This document shows, piece after piece, positions 25,035-38,900 of a stretch of DNA of 64,000 bases (positions are counted from its first letter, which is position 1; every line of letters starts with the position of its first letter). The notes below the pieces were generated by a model. The model did not search any database, was not told the DNA's origin, and saw only the letters and a list, made by a program, of their open reading frames with translations. The position numbers and the translations under genes were made by a program. Source of the stretch: Turritopsis dohrnii. Lineage: Eukaryota; Cnidaria; Hydrozoa; Anthoathecata; Oceaniidae. The stretch is taken from contig BQMF02000166.1 in assembly GCA_027922465.2 (NCBI GenBank), positions 124,001 through 188,000 of the forward strand. Direction: 5' to 3'.

Positions 25035-25880
25035 CTATTTGTCGCTGAATGCATTCCATAGACTTGCTTTATCATAACTGTGATAGTGCTTATACAGTTC
25101 GATCATGTCACCACAGAGTCTTCGGAACGCTAACATCGGCAACTTCAGTCGACGCAGTCTTTCCTCATAGGTTAAGTTCTTTAAGTCATCAACGGCTTGA
25201 TTGGTACCTTTCCTGAGATATGGTGACCATACAACTTGGCAGTACTCGAGATACAGACGTACGAACATAGTGAGCAGCTTTTTGAAGAGGGCCTACTCTA
25301 GAAATTAGAAATTTATTCGTATTAAGCCTGAAATAGAGTTAGCCTTCTTGATTTTTGTGTTGATGTGTTCTTCAAACTTGGGCTCCGAATCTATCACTAT
25401 GGCAAGATCTTTCTCTTCAAACACATGCTCTAGTTCTACATCATCTAGCCTATGGCACTTGTCTGGGTGAAACTTAAGTGGCCATTTATGAGACCATTCA
25501 CCTAACGAATCCATATCAGCTTGTAGTATTTTTGAGTCTTCTTCGCATGAGATCTTTCGAAATATCTTGGTGTCATCGGCGAAAAGGAACGAACTTAATG
25601 ATACACGTTCGGGGAGATCATTGATGTACATAACAAAGAGCAAGGGGCCCTTTCCTTGCGGAACACCAATTGAAACCCGACCAGAAAATGTTTCTTTGCC
25701 ATTAACTTTAACAATCTGGGAACGATCGTTCAGGAATGCTTTGATCCAATTTAGAATCTCACCTTTGACTCCAAGGGATTCGATTTTGCAGATTAGCCTA
25801 TGATGAGGAACACTGTCAAATGCTTTAGAGAAGTTGAAGTATATGCAATCTATGACATTACCTGATGCTATCACGTCAAC
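25035..25880 (-). pseudogene. LINE reverse-transcriptase relic
   Basis: Read from 25874 downward, the translation gives YFNFSKAFDSVPHHRLI, SIGVPQGKGPLLFVMYINDL and FLFADDTKIF, followed near 25035-25268 by the downstream segment YLEYCQVVWSPYL and LKNLTYEERLRRLKLPMLAF. This is the thumb and C-terminal region of a CR1/L2-type element. The VPQG loop has lost residues (normally VPQGSVLGPLLF), the segment after KCH is deleted, and frames change at about 25270-25305 and 25876. The copy is dead and truncated at both ends. Confidence 0.85.
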
Positions 25881-26952
25881 ACATTCGTTGAGATATCATA
25901 AAAGCTGTGTTGCATAACATTGATGAAAAACCTGTGTTTGGCTCAGTACCGAAAACGAAAAATCTCCAAAAATTGCAGTATTGATGAACAAATTTAGGCA
26001 CATCAGATTTGTTTATGAATATTGACCGAGAACACTCGTCGAAAAACACATTAATGGTAAAGGCAAAGAAATATACCGTGCTGATATTGGACACTTACTT
26101 CAATATTTTGAAATGATTTTTTTTTGTTAGTTGATTAACACTAATTTAGATAACAACTGTTCATATGAGTAAAACATTTCCCCTATAAGGGAGATCTCGT
26201 CAATCAATTAATAAGTGAGAGGAACACAACATAAATACAAACACTCCAATCTTCACGATATCCTCGATAAATTGCACTTGTTTTGTTCTTTTTATTCAAA
26301 GATGAAAGATCGATATCCACATCAATTTTCGAAGTTCTTTTTCTATAAGTTGATTCTGTTGTAAGACATTTTGTAATCCTGATATTAAATGAAAAAATAT
26401 ATTATTTTCTGTTGTTTTCTGTGTTCTCTGTTGTTGGATTTTGTTCTTCTTTTGTTTTTATGATTTTGTTGATTTAAGCCACAGTAGTCTAAAAGCTTAT
26501 ATCTTTTTACACTATTGCTAATTGCTACTTGTCAATAAATGAACTTAATTCAACCTGTATGTTGATGGATGAAATCAGTACCGTACCAAGATGTATTTCA
26601 ATACCGTTTGAGCGGTGTGGGCTAATCCGCCCAAAATTGAGCCAGCTCGTTTAAAATATGCAGCAGAAAATTTGATAAGAATGTTTTTCTGCTTCATATC
26701 TTTCCTTTTCCATTCAATGTTGCACAAAGGAAATTCGTAACTCGTTACGCCATGTCTATTTTATTAGCAAATGCAAAATGGTTTCACTTTATAAGCAAAA
26801 TGATATTTTGTGTATGTCGCAAGAGTTCACTGCGATAGTTTTGTTCAATTCACATGCGAAAAGAAGTTCAAAACTTCAAATAATGCCTTCTAAACCTCAT
26901 TGAACTCCTGTTATCGATGATTATGGCAATCTTGAAGCTGGAAAATCAAAAA

Positions 26953-26953
<1 letters not shown>

Positions 26954-26983
<30 letters not shown>
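26954..26983 (+). repeat. Run of 30 cytosines
   Basis: An uninterrupted 30-base C homopolymer lies in AT-rich intergenic DNA. True length is uncertain because homopolymers of this size are routinely misassembled. Confidence 0.95.
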
Positions 26984-27682
26984 AGGCCAACTATGGTGGC
27001 TTGTAGGGCTGTCCCTACTATGAACAAACGGTATGGCCCAAATGAACTCTGGGTATGGCACTGGAAATGTCACTGAGGACAGGCATGGTTGGTAATGTAT
27101 GTGAAGATGAAATTGGTTGTAAAGATATTGAAATTTACCAGCAATTGAAAAGCTTTTATAAGCATTTAAGGAATAGGTTTTGAGATGTTTTGGGAAAAAT
27201 CAGGCAAAAAGGAAAATAACTATGGAACTTTTTTCATACATTTCATTATTTTCAGTACCATTGTTCATACCATTAAGAGTTCTAGAAGTTTGAAGTTTTT
27301 CTGTGAATTTGGCAAAATTTGTATTTGTAAAGTAAAAATGATTTCTTTTAAAGTAACAATATGTTTACTGCAGTTGATGACAATGGGGAAAGAGCTGTAT
27401 CAAAGATGTATGTGGTTTTTTAGACCTTTGTTAGTTAGAAAAAGTTGATTTTTGTGGGATTGCGATAATCATATTACACAATGGCATTTATCATGTTGAC
27501 CACCAAGTATCTATTAAAGATTTAGTTTTGCAAATCCTAAAAATATCAAATTCATTGGAGTGTTTTCTCAAACTTATAGGCTCTTCCTATATACCTTTTT
27601 CATCAAAACTAAGCCATGTGCAATAAAAGTGAACCGATAACAAATGTTTATCTTTTCTTATTTCATTTCATTTCATTTTCAT

Positions 27683-27963
27683 CTTAAAGGGATTCCTGCA
27701 TCCAAAATGATATTTACAAAAATATGATATAGTTGCATAAGTGGATTGATAGAAGAATGAAGTAATAATATCTACAAATTCAGAAGTTATACAGATCAAC
27801 GAAATACTATCTTGTTTTACATCATAATTTTGTGCTGCATAATTTGAATAAATCGAAATATCTACCCAAGAAAACGGAATTTCTAAAAATTGTAAAAACA
27901 CTTCTTTACCAACTTCATGAGTTCCCTTGAAATTATCATTTTGGATGCAGGGACTCCTTTAAG
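27683..27963. mobile_element. MITE upstream of the Na+/H+ exchanger
   Basis: Inverted ends share CTTAAAGG and TGCATCCAAAATGATA (about 27683-27712 and 27934-27963). It is non-coding. The remaining DNA between the LINE relic and the exchanger (25881-28749) has no recognised gene apart from this and the C run. Confidence 0.75.
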
Positions 27964-28749
27964 GTATATTGATATTGATTTTCTGTTTTTCTGATCAGAT
28001 AAAAGAAATGAATTATTTTTCTACAAAGATAATGATGTCATGTGATATTTATTCGTATGGATGAGATAAATGTTATTTTTCATTAGACTTCCTGAAATCA
28101 AAATTTCAATAACTTTGGTTTTGGGAATTTTTATTTATATTTTCTGCATGTTTTCTTTTTACATAGCAATGTCTCACTCCATGAATGTTTTTTGAAGAGT
28201 AATGGAAACTAAGTTTCCTGATATGTTGCTACGTTTTTTTATAATGCTTTGTTTGCAAAGTCTTCATGGATTTATGTTTCAAAACCTTTTGTTTTGTTGG
28301 TCCAGATATAAAACAAAACTGTATCATTTGATAAGAATATTATTCCAAAGAGCTTTAACAGTAACATTTTATTGAGCCTTTACAAGCTTCTTGGAAAGTA
28401 ATGATGAAAAACAAAAGTTAATTTTTGGTTTTTCGATGGTAAACATGTTGACATTGAACTGCAGTTAATCATTATAGATAGGTCCCAAACCGTAAAAACT
28501 ATATATCGGTCAATTATCCAACATCTATATTTTTAAAACCATAGGTCAGCCAAATCTAGTGGAGCATTCCAGCGTTACTATGTTTCTTTTCAGTCTTAAG
28601 TGTCGATTAGGTTCCTTGCATGTTTTTCTGCTTTACTTTAAATGACTAAATTCTCCTCCACGAATTTTAATTGAGCTCTAGCTATGCCTCTCAAGACTGA
28701 TTAAAAAATGTTCTGATTTGTTTCACTTTAGACAGATCAAGTAAACAAA

Positions 28750-31700
28750 ATGCTACTGTTAACTGGAATATCACTATTAACTAACCTATCTACCACCCAG
28801 AGTCCAGCAGATAAGAATGGTTCACTGATAAAAGAAGATCCAATTGCAGAAGATTTGGAACATGACACAATGGCTTTTTTTGCTATTCTTGTTATGTTAT
28901 GTATGTATCATGGCAGATATATATTATATATATATTAACTTAAAAATTCATTTCTAAATTCACGTTTTCCTTCTTTTTCAGTGTTTTGCATCATTATAAT
29001 CACATTCTTGCTTAACAAGAAACTTCATTTTATACCAGAAGCACTTGCTGTAATGATATTAGGTTAGTTGCTGGTTTATATTTTGTGTTGTAATATTCTT
29101 ATGGTAAAATCTGTGTTATAACCCCTGGAATTTTATTATTTTGAACGCACTTTTTAGGGGCTTATAATTGGGAGAGGGGTAGTCGGACTGAGGGCTGAGT
29201 GGTGAGGGATTATAACCCGCAGGATTTTCATGTTAGAGAAAAGAAATAAGTAAAATATAAGTAAAATCATCACTGCTGTTTAATCAGAAGATTCAAGGTG
29301 AATTAAAGAGTCACGAAATATACATGAACCATCTTTCCTTTATCAGTGTTAATTTATGGCTATCAGTTTTGTTGTTTATTACTACGAAAAGCCCACAAAA
29401 CATGCAGAGATGTTTATAGCATCTGTTAACGTAAATTCCAAGCTTCTAATTTGATTTTCAATGTCTTCATTTAATTATTTGTTTATTACAAATATAAGAA
29501 ATTCATTTTGAAAGCATTTAACTTTTCATAAGTCATAACACATTTTACATAATATCACTCTGCACAGGTTCTTTATAATTTTAAAATTTCTGCTGTATTA
29601 TACAGGTTGCTTGATTGCTGTCATTCTGACTTATGGGTTTGGAAAATTGAATATCGTTGATATCAAAAAATGGGAGGTTAGTTTCATTAGGTAAAATAAC
29701 TATTTGTAAGTAATATATAATTGTGTATTATAGCTATTTACCATTCTTTAGAATATCGAGTCTTTTCATCCGGATATATTTTTTCTGGTGTTGCTGCCGC
29801 CAATAATTTTTGAATCAGGTTACACCTTGCAAAAGGTAATCACAATTTCTCTTTGTATTTGTCTTTTTTCCTTATAGTAAGTGTTGTATATTTATGGATA
29901 TATTCCTAATGTTATCGTTTTGCTTTGTAGGGGGACTTTTTCAGCAATATTGGAGCGATCCTTACATATGCATTACTTGGTACTACAGTTTCAGCAGTGA
30001 TAGTTGGTTTCTCAATGTATGGGCTTGGAAAAGTATGAAATCCATTTCTTCACAGACGAAAATGGAATGTCAGTAAAACATTTGCATGATTTTATATGTT
30101 TTTTTATTTTCAGGCTGGTCTTTGCCATGAATTGAAGTTGATTGAAGCGTAATATTTCTTTTATTTCCTAAAAAGCTTTTTCTGTGAAACATGAAAAAAA
30201 ATCATGGAAGAACAAAAACTTTTGATATGTGTGCGTATCCTAGGTATGAATGGCCAAAGAAGAAAGCATAATTATTTTTAATTAAGCCATTACACCAGAC
30301 TTTGGAGAATGATGTTTATACAAAATTAAGAAAAGATTGAAAAGAAGGTCATTTTGCTGAAATTGAAGTTGGACTTGCTCAAATTCGATCGAAATGATTC
30401 AAAATTCATAATATTCTCTCCTTTTTTCCTAGATTTTTTAGATTATTTTCTTACATAGATGTAAAAAAAACACATTCTTACGGAAAAATTTTTCTTTTGT
30501 AGTTTCTCCTTTGGTTCATTGATTTCTGCTACTGATCCAGTTTCAACTTTGGCATTGTTCGGTGCCATGAATGCTGATCAAGATCTATATGCTATTGTGT
30601 TTGGTGAAAGTGTTTTGAATGACGCTGTGTCAATCATCTTAACACAGTGAGTTCAGTAAATGTTTTTCTCTTGGTATTTATAATATTGTTACGCTAATCA
30701 AATCCTGTCATCTGCCATTTACAGAACCCTGATAAGTGCTGCAGTGCAAATGGACACCGGTACTATCCTGGTCAGCAGTTTAGCTCTCCATTCACTTGGA
30801 AAATTCTGCATGATGTTTTTCGTGTCCTCCATCATTGGTGTTTTTTTTGGCTTGTTATGTGCGTTGGTGAGTGGTTTATAAACTTAAGTTTGACATCTGC
30901 AACAGTGATAGACGTTGCATTTGTTTTTTCTTAGGTATTGAAGTATGTTAACTTGGAAGATCATCCCTCTTTGGAATGTGTGACCATGTTTATTTTTGCA
31001 TACATGCCTTATGGCTTGTCCGAAGGTTTACAGCTATCAGGTAACCAACACTTCCTTCTAATAACTTCATCCCCATGTCTCTTACAGTTTATGGATTACC
31101 CGTTACCAGTCCTTATTTCTTTGGGTTTTTTGAATTCGAGCTAGAGATATATTTTTCTTAGGGATCATGGCAATTTTGTTGTGTGGTATCACCATGTCAC
31201 ACTATGCACATTTTAACCTGTCACCACTTGGTCAACTTGCTGTTCAGCAGATATTTCGTGTTTTAGCTTTAGTAGCTGGTACGTACATTTGATTCCCCTT
31301 TCATTTTCTAGACTTTTTATGTGACGTCACGTATTGATATTCTGCCTTTCTTATTTTCACAGAAACTCTCGTCTTTTTGTTTCTGGGCACTGCTGTTGTC
31401 AACGGTAACCACAACTTCGAGATAAAGTTCATTTCATGGTCTTTGGTAAGTGAGGAGCATTTGAAAGAAACAAACTGCTGAACAAACGTTGGATAGAATG
31501 TGTTTGAATTTTATAGCTTACTTGTTTGGTGGCACGAGCTGTTGTTGTGTTCCCGCTGTCTTTATTCTTTGTTTACTGTCGCAAGAAAGAAAATCGAATC
31601 TCCATGAAAGTCTTGTTTTTGATTTGGTTCAGTGGTAAGTACGGTCAAGTTTAAGGAGATAAAGTTTTGCCAAAACGATTTCTTTATTCACGCGAATCTT

Positions 31701-32868
31701 ACTGCACTTTATTGTTTCCATTGCTGAAATATTTTTACTCTTTTGTAGGATTGCGTGGAGCTGTTGCATTTGCGCAAAGTTTACATTTGCCATTAGCCAA
31801 TGATTCAGCTCGTAATTTAATAATTACCACAACGCTAGCCATAGTCGTATTCACTAACGTTGTATTAGGAGGCTTAACACTACCCTTAATCAAGGTAAGT
31901 TAAAACACAAAGTATGGTTTGCTGTGATATCATTTTAATTAAATTTGCATAACAGTTCTATCGATATTTCTTTGCAGTTTTTCAAAGTTCAAAGTAGACG
32001 TTCAAAGAGCGGCATCAGCAAGTCGTTATCCATGGTTGGTTGTCCTTTTCTTAAATCAGAATCCTCTGTTTTTGTGACTTGTAATGACTTCCGTTGCAAC
32101 TCTTTGTTATGAATAACGAAATCTTTAAATACCTATTACATTTTAGGGTCGTGTTATCGGCCCCTCAGAAGCTTCAAGTCAGGCGGTGAAGTACACAGCC
32201 AGGCGTGGTAAATCACCCATGAGTATCATTCGTGGATGGAGACGCTTCGATAAGAAATACCTCATGCCTTTTTTCATCAAATCACACGAATCAAAGGTAA
32301 ACAATAGATGTAACCATGACACTGACAAAATCTAGAAAATCGCTAGTCTCTGTGATTCAAATGGTTTTTTGTGTGTAACCTGACTCTTCAGCTAGATAAA
32401 TGGTTAGAGAGTTTTAAAAAATTAGAAAGTTATGACCACTCTTTCTTCAGGACTACCAACAAGCTGTCACTCATATGATTGACAGGTGGGCGCAAAATGA
32501 AGAGCGCGTTGCTCATCAATTTCTGACATCGTCATGTGAAGTGGAAGAACACACGCCGTTGGTGTTAAAGCGTACGCGTAAGAATATTGTGCGACCTGTC
32601 CGTAAGTTTTTGCGTGATGTGGATGGTGGCGGGAAAACGGAAGATGAAAGTGATACGGGCGGTCATACTCCCGCCCATACTGCTGATAAGGTAAAGATTG
32701 TCCGTTGAAATACTTTACTCATATTGACTTCAACTGTTTTCCAATTGTTTTTGTGGTCCCGTTTAGGTCCGCTTTGCAACCGATACAACACCTGTGAAAG
32801 AGAATCCACCACAATATGGTAGCACGAGTAGTGCCAACAGATCCGATGACAGAGAAACACTTCTGTGA
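28750..32868 (+). CDS. SLC9A8: Na+/H+ exchanger, NHE8-like
   Basis: This is a multi-pass cation/proton antiporter (SLC9 family) that sets the pH of endomembrane compartments or apical membranes. It has 17 exons and 642 residues: 28750-28900, 28982-29062, 29606-29676, 29752-29835, 29931-30032, 30114-30148, 30503-30646, 30725-30866, 30935-31040, 31162-31278, 31363-31445, 31517-31634, 31749-31894, 31978-32034, 32147-32296, 32451-32690 and 32767-32868. All junctions are GT-AG and in phase. The first 20 residues look like a signal peptide or first membrane helix, followed by Asn-Leu-Ser. Visible motifs are [15 protein letters not shown] (about 111-125), SLISATDP (180-187), the ion-binding [12 protein letters not shown] with Asn-Asp 214-215, [12 protein letters not shown] and [11 protein letters not shown]. 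The tail is basic, then acidic. The SLISATDP and [12 protein letters not shown] blocks and the FAY.PYGL.EG block fit NHE8 better than NHE6/7/9. An extra 5' exon cannot be excluded, since the frame stays open to the acceptor AG before the ATG. Confidence 0.92.
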
Positions 32869-33406
32869 TTTCTATTCTTGTTTTGTAAACTCAACTTTTT
32901 CTGTATTTTCACAACGTTTCCATATTTATATATTTTTATGAAGACTTTTAAGAATTCGATTAGTCATCTTTATAATGACTTTATAATTATTTAAAATTTA
33001 TGAATAGTGATTTTTTTAAGCAAATAACTTTTCGTAATATTTATGAACTGTTCTAACTTGTCTTTTGTAGCGCCCATTAACTTCTTTTATCTTTTTAAAA
33101 ACCCTCCCCTTAAAAACCCTCCCCTTATCTAACGAGGTTAGCAATTTTACCGTGGATAGTTTATCAGTAGTTAGTTTTTTGTTTTATTCTTTTTTTTCCA
33201 AAAATTTTGGTTATAGTGTGTAATTAAGAACTTTTCCCAAAGCTGGGATTGAAATTCAATCAGAAAAAAGCTTTTTAAACAACAAAGCTGATCTGTGTTT
33301 TTCTATTGAACCGATACAAATCAAGAGAGAGACCCTGCAGTTGCCTCATCAATTTTTCTTCGTTTTTTATATTGCAGCTTTCAAGGTATCTCCCCGTCAC
33401 TGCTAG
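32869..33406. other. Convergent 3' intergenic region
   Basis: About 540 bp separate the exchanger stop from the ODF3 stop on the other strand. It contains a tandem 15-bp duplication (AAAACCCTCCCCTTA, near 33098-33127) and nothing else recognised. Confidence 0.5.
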
Positions 33407-34539
33407 TCAACTTTTAGCTGACGAGGCTTTTTTTGGCTTGTCATCAACCATGGAGATGTGTTCTGTATGACGTATGCCAAATGAGAAACTAGGTCCAGTC
33501 TTTTTATTGATCCACACCTAAAATGTTATTTAAAAGATTTTTGGGAGTTGGACAACCAGTAAACCTCCAAAGTTTCAACAGACGTCATTCTGTGTTACCT
33601 TTTCCGGTTTGTACGCCCCAGGGCCGGGGATGTTGACTTTATCTTGAATCAAGTCGTGCCTTCCTTTTATCGAATAAGCTGGTCCACGTGACAAATAAGT
33701 ATTTGGGTCGCACACTCTGTACGTTCCTGGACCAGGTGTCTGAAAGTGAGAAACAATTTTCGAATCATTTAGAGGTATAGATAGAAAAGTCGACATCAAC
33801 GATAAGACAAATGTAAAAATAAATTTATACCTTTTGCAAATCTTCATAACATCCACCAATCTTTGGTCGGCCGCAGATTGAGTACGATGGGGCTGATGGT
33901 CTGGCCACATTATGTGATCCAAAAAATGAAGGCAATGTATAAGCATTAGGCGCGGGTGATGTTGGGATCTGACTTTCTTTTACTCTCCCACCGAAAGAGT
34001 AACTTGGTGCTCTTTTGATATGCGGGATTGGGTATTTTTCAGGGCTATATTTACCTAAAATATAATGATTCTTATGTCTTCATCTTTATTACTCTCAATT
34101 CAATATTATTCGTTTCCATAATGCACAAAGTACACTTTACAAAATGTAAAAATATATACAATCGGTAAACTAGTAAACATTTACCCGGTGCAGGTGTGTG
34201 GTTGAATACTCGTTCGGGTTGTCTACCATACAAGGAGTATGCAGGAGCTGTTGCTTTTCCAGTGCGAGTGATAAACTGTGGCACCATGTAAGATGGTCCT
34301 GGTGAACAACTCTCATACTAAAAACAAAATGAGATGTTATACAGACTACTGAAAAACCCCCCAACTGATTGAAATAAAAATCTTACTGTAGTGTTAAAAC
34401 GTTTTCCAAAACTGAATGCGGGCATTTTTTTTTTTGTTGCGTCATGCTGCATATAACCAGTTGTGCCGGGTAAATTATATTTTGCAGGCCCTGGTCCTTT
34501 TAGTTTAGCAGCAATTGTTGGTCGCTCGATCGCTTGCAT
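33407..34539 (-). CDS. CIMAP1A: Outer dense fibre protein 3 / CIMAP1-type axoneme protein
   Basis: ODF3/CIMAP1 proteins are associated with sperm-tail outer dense fibres and ciliary microtubules; the repeats are called STPGR. There are five exons, 34387-34539, 34185-34317, 33831-34054, 33599-33739 and 33407-33517, coding 253 residues, practically the length of the human protein (254). Successive proline-glycine repeats are KGPGPAKYNLPG, SPGPSYMVP, SPAPNAYTLP, TPGPGTYRV and IPGPGAYKPEK, each followed by an aromatic-Ser block such as AFSFGKR, PSYSFGGR or PAYSIKGRH. The last exon closes with GPSFSFGIRHTEH and a basic tail. Reading past the donor of exon 4 would give a false stop at 33573; the acceptor at 33517 restores the family C terminus. 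It is convergent with the exchanger. Confidence 0.9.
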
Positions 34540-35917
34540 GTTGGAATGTTCTGGTGTTTATGCGTGGTGTCGTTGTGAATGTCCAGATAATGAATGACCT
34601 TATATCTGACGTTTAATTCATTTATTACGTCAAAACATTGCTGAAAATTCTTGCAACACTTCAATCTGTTACATCTCCTGGGTCCCAAGTTGCCACCAGC
34701 AATTATTTGCTGATTTGTGAACAGAAGGAAACACATGGAAGGTTCCCGACACGACATTTAAGTAATCCGTCCATTTTAGGTCAAATAGACAAATGGTTAT
34801 GACAAATAGAGTAACCCCAAAAAAACTTTCCAATGAAAAAACGTGAAAGTAAATCGCAATGACAGGACACATGTGAAATGTTCCAGTTGCAGTGAACACA
34901 CAGAACCTTGATAAGTTTTATGACCTAAAAACGTCACTTCAATCAGAATTTCTTCTTTAGAGAGGAGCTGTCGAACTGCACTTACAATTGTAGGTTAAAC
35001 ATCTTGGGTAATGAAGAATGAAACATGCAAAGTATCGTTTGTTTAAGGATGAACAAGCACGACGGAGAATTTATATTTTATAAACGCTCTCACAACCTCA
35101 AACCCAGGATATTTTTGATATACGGACGATGTCGAAGGAGATCGTGTAATCGTAAGGGCAAAAACAGTCAGATTTCAACGAGCACAGCACACCGATGAAA
35201 ACAGCTCTTTTTTTCATTTATTTTCCTTCGTGTAAAATGACAAAAACGTCATCATTCTCACAACTTGGACGTTTTCCTTTGTAATAGGAAGAAAACAATT
35301 GGATGAAATGTTAACCGGTAAAACTGACATAACGTCCTTTATTCCACAGTTTTCCGCCATTTAGAACCGCTTTTAACGTAGTAATAAGCAAGGTAATTCA
35401 GCTTATTCTTCGCTTAATTTCTTGAGTTTACCCTTAGTTAATGAAAATTTTACAATTTTTTTTTATTTGACAATGAACTTAATATAAAGCTCATAAAGTA
35501 TTGTCACTAATAGTTAATAAAAGGAAGAGGCGTATGATAAAAGTTGACGCCAAAGCTTGTGCTTTGTGACACAGAGGGGCGTCGCTGAGGGGCGTCGGAA
35601 AAAGTATGTGGGCGTTAGGTTAAAGTACAGACAATTTTATAACAAGTGAAATTTATTTCGTTTAAGAACTATTAAATTGTGAATACGCCTATTGGTTAAG
35701 CACCCCAACCAACCAAGCCGACCACGAGCTTCTATCTCCATAGTGGGAGAACAAACTGCAGGTAGGTCTGGAAAAAGTCATTTATATAAATAAAACTATT
35801 AGAAAATAAAACATCATGAGTATGAAATAATAATGTTAAGAAAAAAATTAGTTCATGTACAAAAAACCCAGCTCATTATTTATCTTCGTCTGGTGAAGGG
35901 CTCGACGTTCAACCAGA
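34540..35917. other. Intergenic region between ODF3-like gene and transaldolase
   Basis: Both neighbours read leftward, so this should hold the ODF3 promoter and the transaldolase 3' UTR. I see no repeat element or conserved ORF. Confidence 0.5.
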
Positions 35918-38900
35918 TCATTGGGAAGCTCGAATCAACTGACGTAGATGTGATTCCAATTTCACAGCATCTTGCGCGAATTTCCGGATCCCTTCAGCAA
36001 GTTTCTCGGTCGCCATTGCATCTTCATTCAACAACCACCGGAACTGCTTTTCATCGAGAGAAATTTTCTCCAACTCAAGTGCTTGTGCTAAACACAGGCG
36101 AAACACACATCAAACAAAATCCCATCTAACTCTCGTCTTAACCAACTGTCTTCTTAACTAACCTGTTTCAGCGGAAAGCTCTTTAGATATGGCAGCAGTA
36201 GATTTCGACAATTCATCCAACAATTTGGGCCTACATAAAAACATGAAGAAACAGGTGATCCACTCAAAACAAACACCTCAAAAAATGCCCAAAGTGCTTA
36301 CGATATAGTGAGGTTATCACATCCTGCTAACGCTTTGATTTGGTCGACATTTCGAAACGAGGCCCCCATCACAATCGTCTTATATCCAAACTTCTTGTAG
36401 TAGTTATATATACTCGTCACACTTTTGACACCTATGTAAAAACAAACCATCGGTTAAAGGAAGGTGTTTCCATGACAAAAGCGCCATGTTAGGAAAAAAA
36501 CTCGCCTGGATCTTCTTTAGGTTCGAATTTTGATTGACCGGTATTCTTAACGTGCCAATCATAGATCCTTCCAACAAATGGAGAAATTAAAGTCACGTTA
36601 GCCTCTGCACATGCAACAGCCTAAAACAGAGTCAAGTGAAAACGTTACACAAACTCTCATAAATTACGTGTTGGAAGCACACATTTCTATCATTCTACTT
36701 ACTTGAGCAAAGGCAAATAGTAAGGTCAAATTACACGTGATTCCATGTTCCGCTTCCAATACTCTGCAGAAAACAAACAATCCATCAACGATAGTAACAG
36801 ACACGCTACTACATACACAGTAGACTGTTAGCATTTGGCCGTCACATCTATTATTGTCCACTATTGGAAGAACGAGGTAACACGAAAGAATATTCTCGCT
36901 GACTCAAACGAAAATAACCGACTTAGTTGTGGTGTGGTACACCAACAAACTACTATGAAAAGTTGAAAATGTTTACTTGGCTGCTTGGATTCCTTCCCAT
37001 GTTGAACTTAACTTGATCAAAACTCGCTTTTTGTCGATTCCCTCCTTCTCGTACATGGCGATTAATTTCTTCGCTTTTTCAATTTGAGCATCTTTATCAA
37101 AAGAAAGCCTGAGAACGAAAATGGTTTGAAAAAAAAGTGAGTTTTAAACATCAACAGAAAAAGTGGTTAGGTTCGTTTCACTAACCTTGCATCAACCTCG
37201 GTTGAAACTCGTCCTGGAACGATTTTTAAGATTTCCATTCCAAATTTCACAAACTAAAGATTTTCATTAACATCTTAAAAATTATATTCTCTACATTACG
37301 AAAGTTTCATTTGTTTTCACTTACCAACTTATCGATCGCTAAGCTGACCTGATCATTTTCGTTGCTAGAAAACAGAAAAATCATTCTCGTAAAATGAAAT
37401 GTTAAGTGAACCCCGACGAAATTATCCCCGATAAGGCATACGTATACAGGCTGTCTAGTGACTGTTCAATCAAAAAATGAAAAAAAATGACTCAATTTTT
37501 GCCCAAAAAATGAAAAAAATGACAAAATTTAAGCGAAAAAAATGAAATAAATGACAAAATGATGCTTATTTTTTGTTCAAAAAAGATCATACATAACACT
37601 ACAAACAGTGGATAATAAAGTGTTTTTCTTATTTCAAGTTTATTCCTTCTTTTTCTTAGCTGCTTTCATTAGTCTATTAAAAGCTGACTTCCTCTTCTCG
37701 CCTATTTCAGTGCGAATTTTTGACTGTTTGGTTCGATGTTCAATGGCTTCTTTTAGTTTTCCTTGAGCAGCCACCACAATCTGTTGTGCAGCTTCAAGAG
37801 CGACAGTGTCGTTCTTCTTCAACCCTTCCGCCATCTGGTTACAACAGTTTGACCAAACCCGTCCATTTTCATTCCAGCTCGAAATGCATTGTGCACTACA
37901 TGTAACGTACAAGTTATTAAACCAATCAATCCTTTGTAACCAAATGTTTTCAACTTTGTATCAAATTCTCGCCAAATAGCTTTGTTGATGTTGGGGCCAT
38001 CTGATGAAATGTTGAACAGTTTCTCCCAAGGCAAATTATACTCATCACCGTCATGCATTTCAGCAAACATACTGACAATGTCTACAGCCGTAGCTCTACC
38101 AAAAAATAATGATCCAAGATACTTTGTAACAACCTCCCCTTCATCTTCGTCCCAATAACGCAATAACAAATCCATTTGTTTCTTCACCTGTTCCGTGGAT
38201 GTTTCATCGAATAATAACGTATATGCACCTTCAGATTTTCTCACTGCTTCACATATCTTATCCCGGAGCAAGGGGCCAAGGCCATCTTGAAAAACATAAG
38301 AAGCTTTGTCCTTACTCATTGTGAACTTTTGGCAAACCTCACTGTCACTGAACATCTTTTGGAATAACAAAGGAGTGTTATCGCAGTTGCGCAGTGACAG
38401 ATCGTTTTCTGCTACTTTAAATAGCCACATAGCTTCAGCAGCTGTGACCTTCCTTTCCAGTGTTGCGTCTAATTCAAAACTTTTTGTAGTGGAACTTGTA
38501 CTAGGAGTTGTGGTAGTAAAAGTGGAGCTTGGGGTAATTCCTGTTGCCGTACTTGCTGTCTCAACCACAAATCGTTGGACATTAGAGCCATATCGAAAGT
38601 CATATAGCTCTTTGTGTTTAGCAATACCCGAATGTTGAAGCAAGCACTGGACACCTTGCTTGGAGAATTTTATTTCGGAACAACAAAGTGTGCATAATGC
38701 ATATTCAGAATTTTTTCTTTTAGCCCATATTCCAACTTTCACATCAAGTTTGTCTTTCTTTTCTAACCATGCATCACTCCTAGCAACCATTTTGTCTAGT
38801 TCTATTGGTATTACTATCTTCACAAAAATAAAAAAGTTATTTTCAGGGCCCAGAGCTATCATGTATAGGAACATTTCCATTCAGTGAACTAAGCTATACG

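Noticed and set aside
33575..33946. Stop at 33573 as the ODF3-like C terminus
   Set aside because: A GT donor lies at the KPEK codons, and the exon 33407-33517 supplies the expected SFSFGIRH ending at family length.
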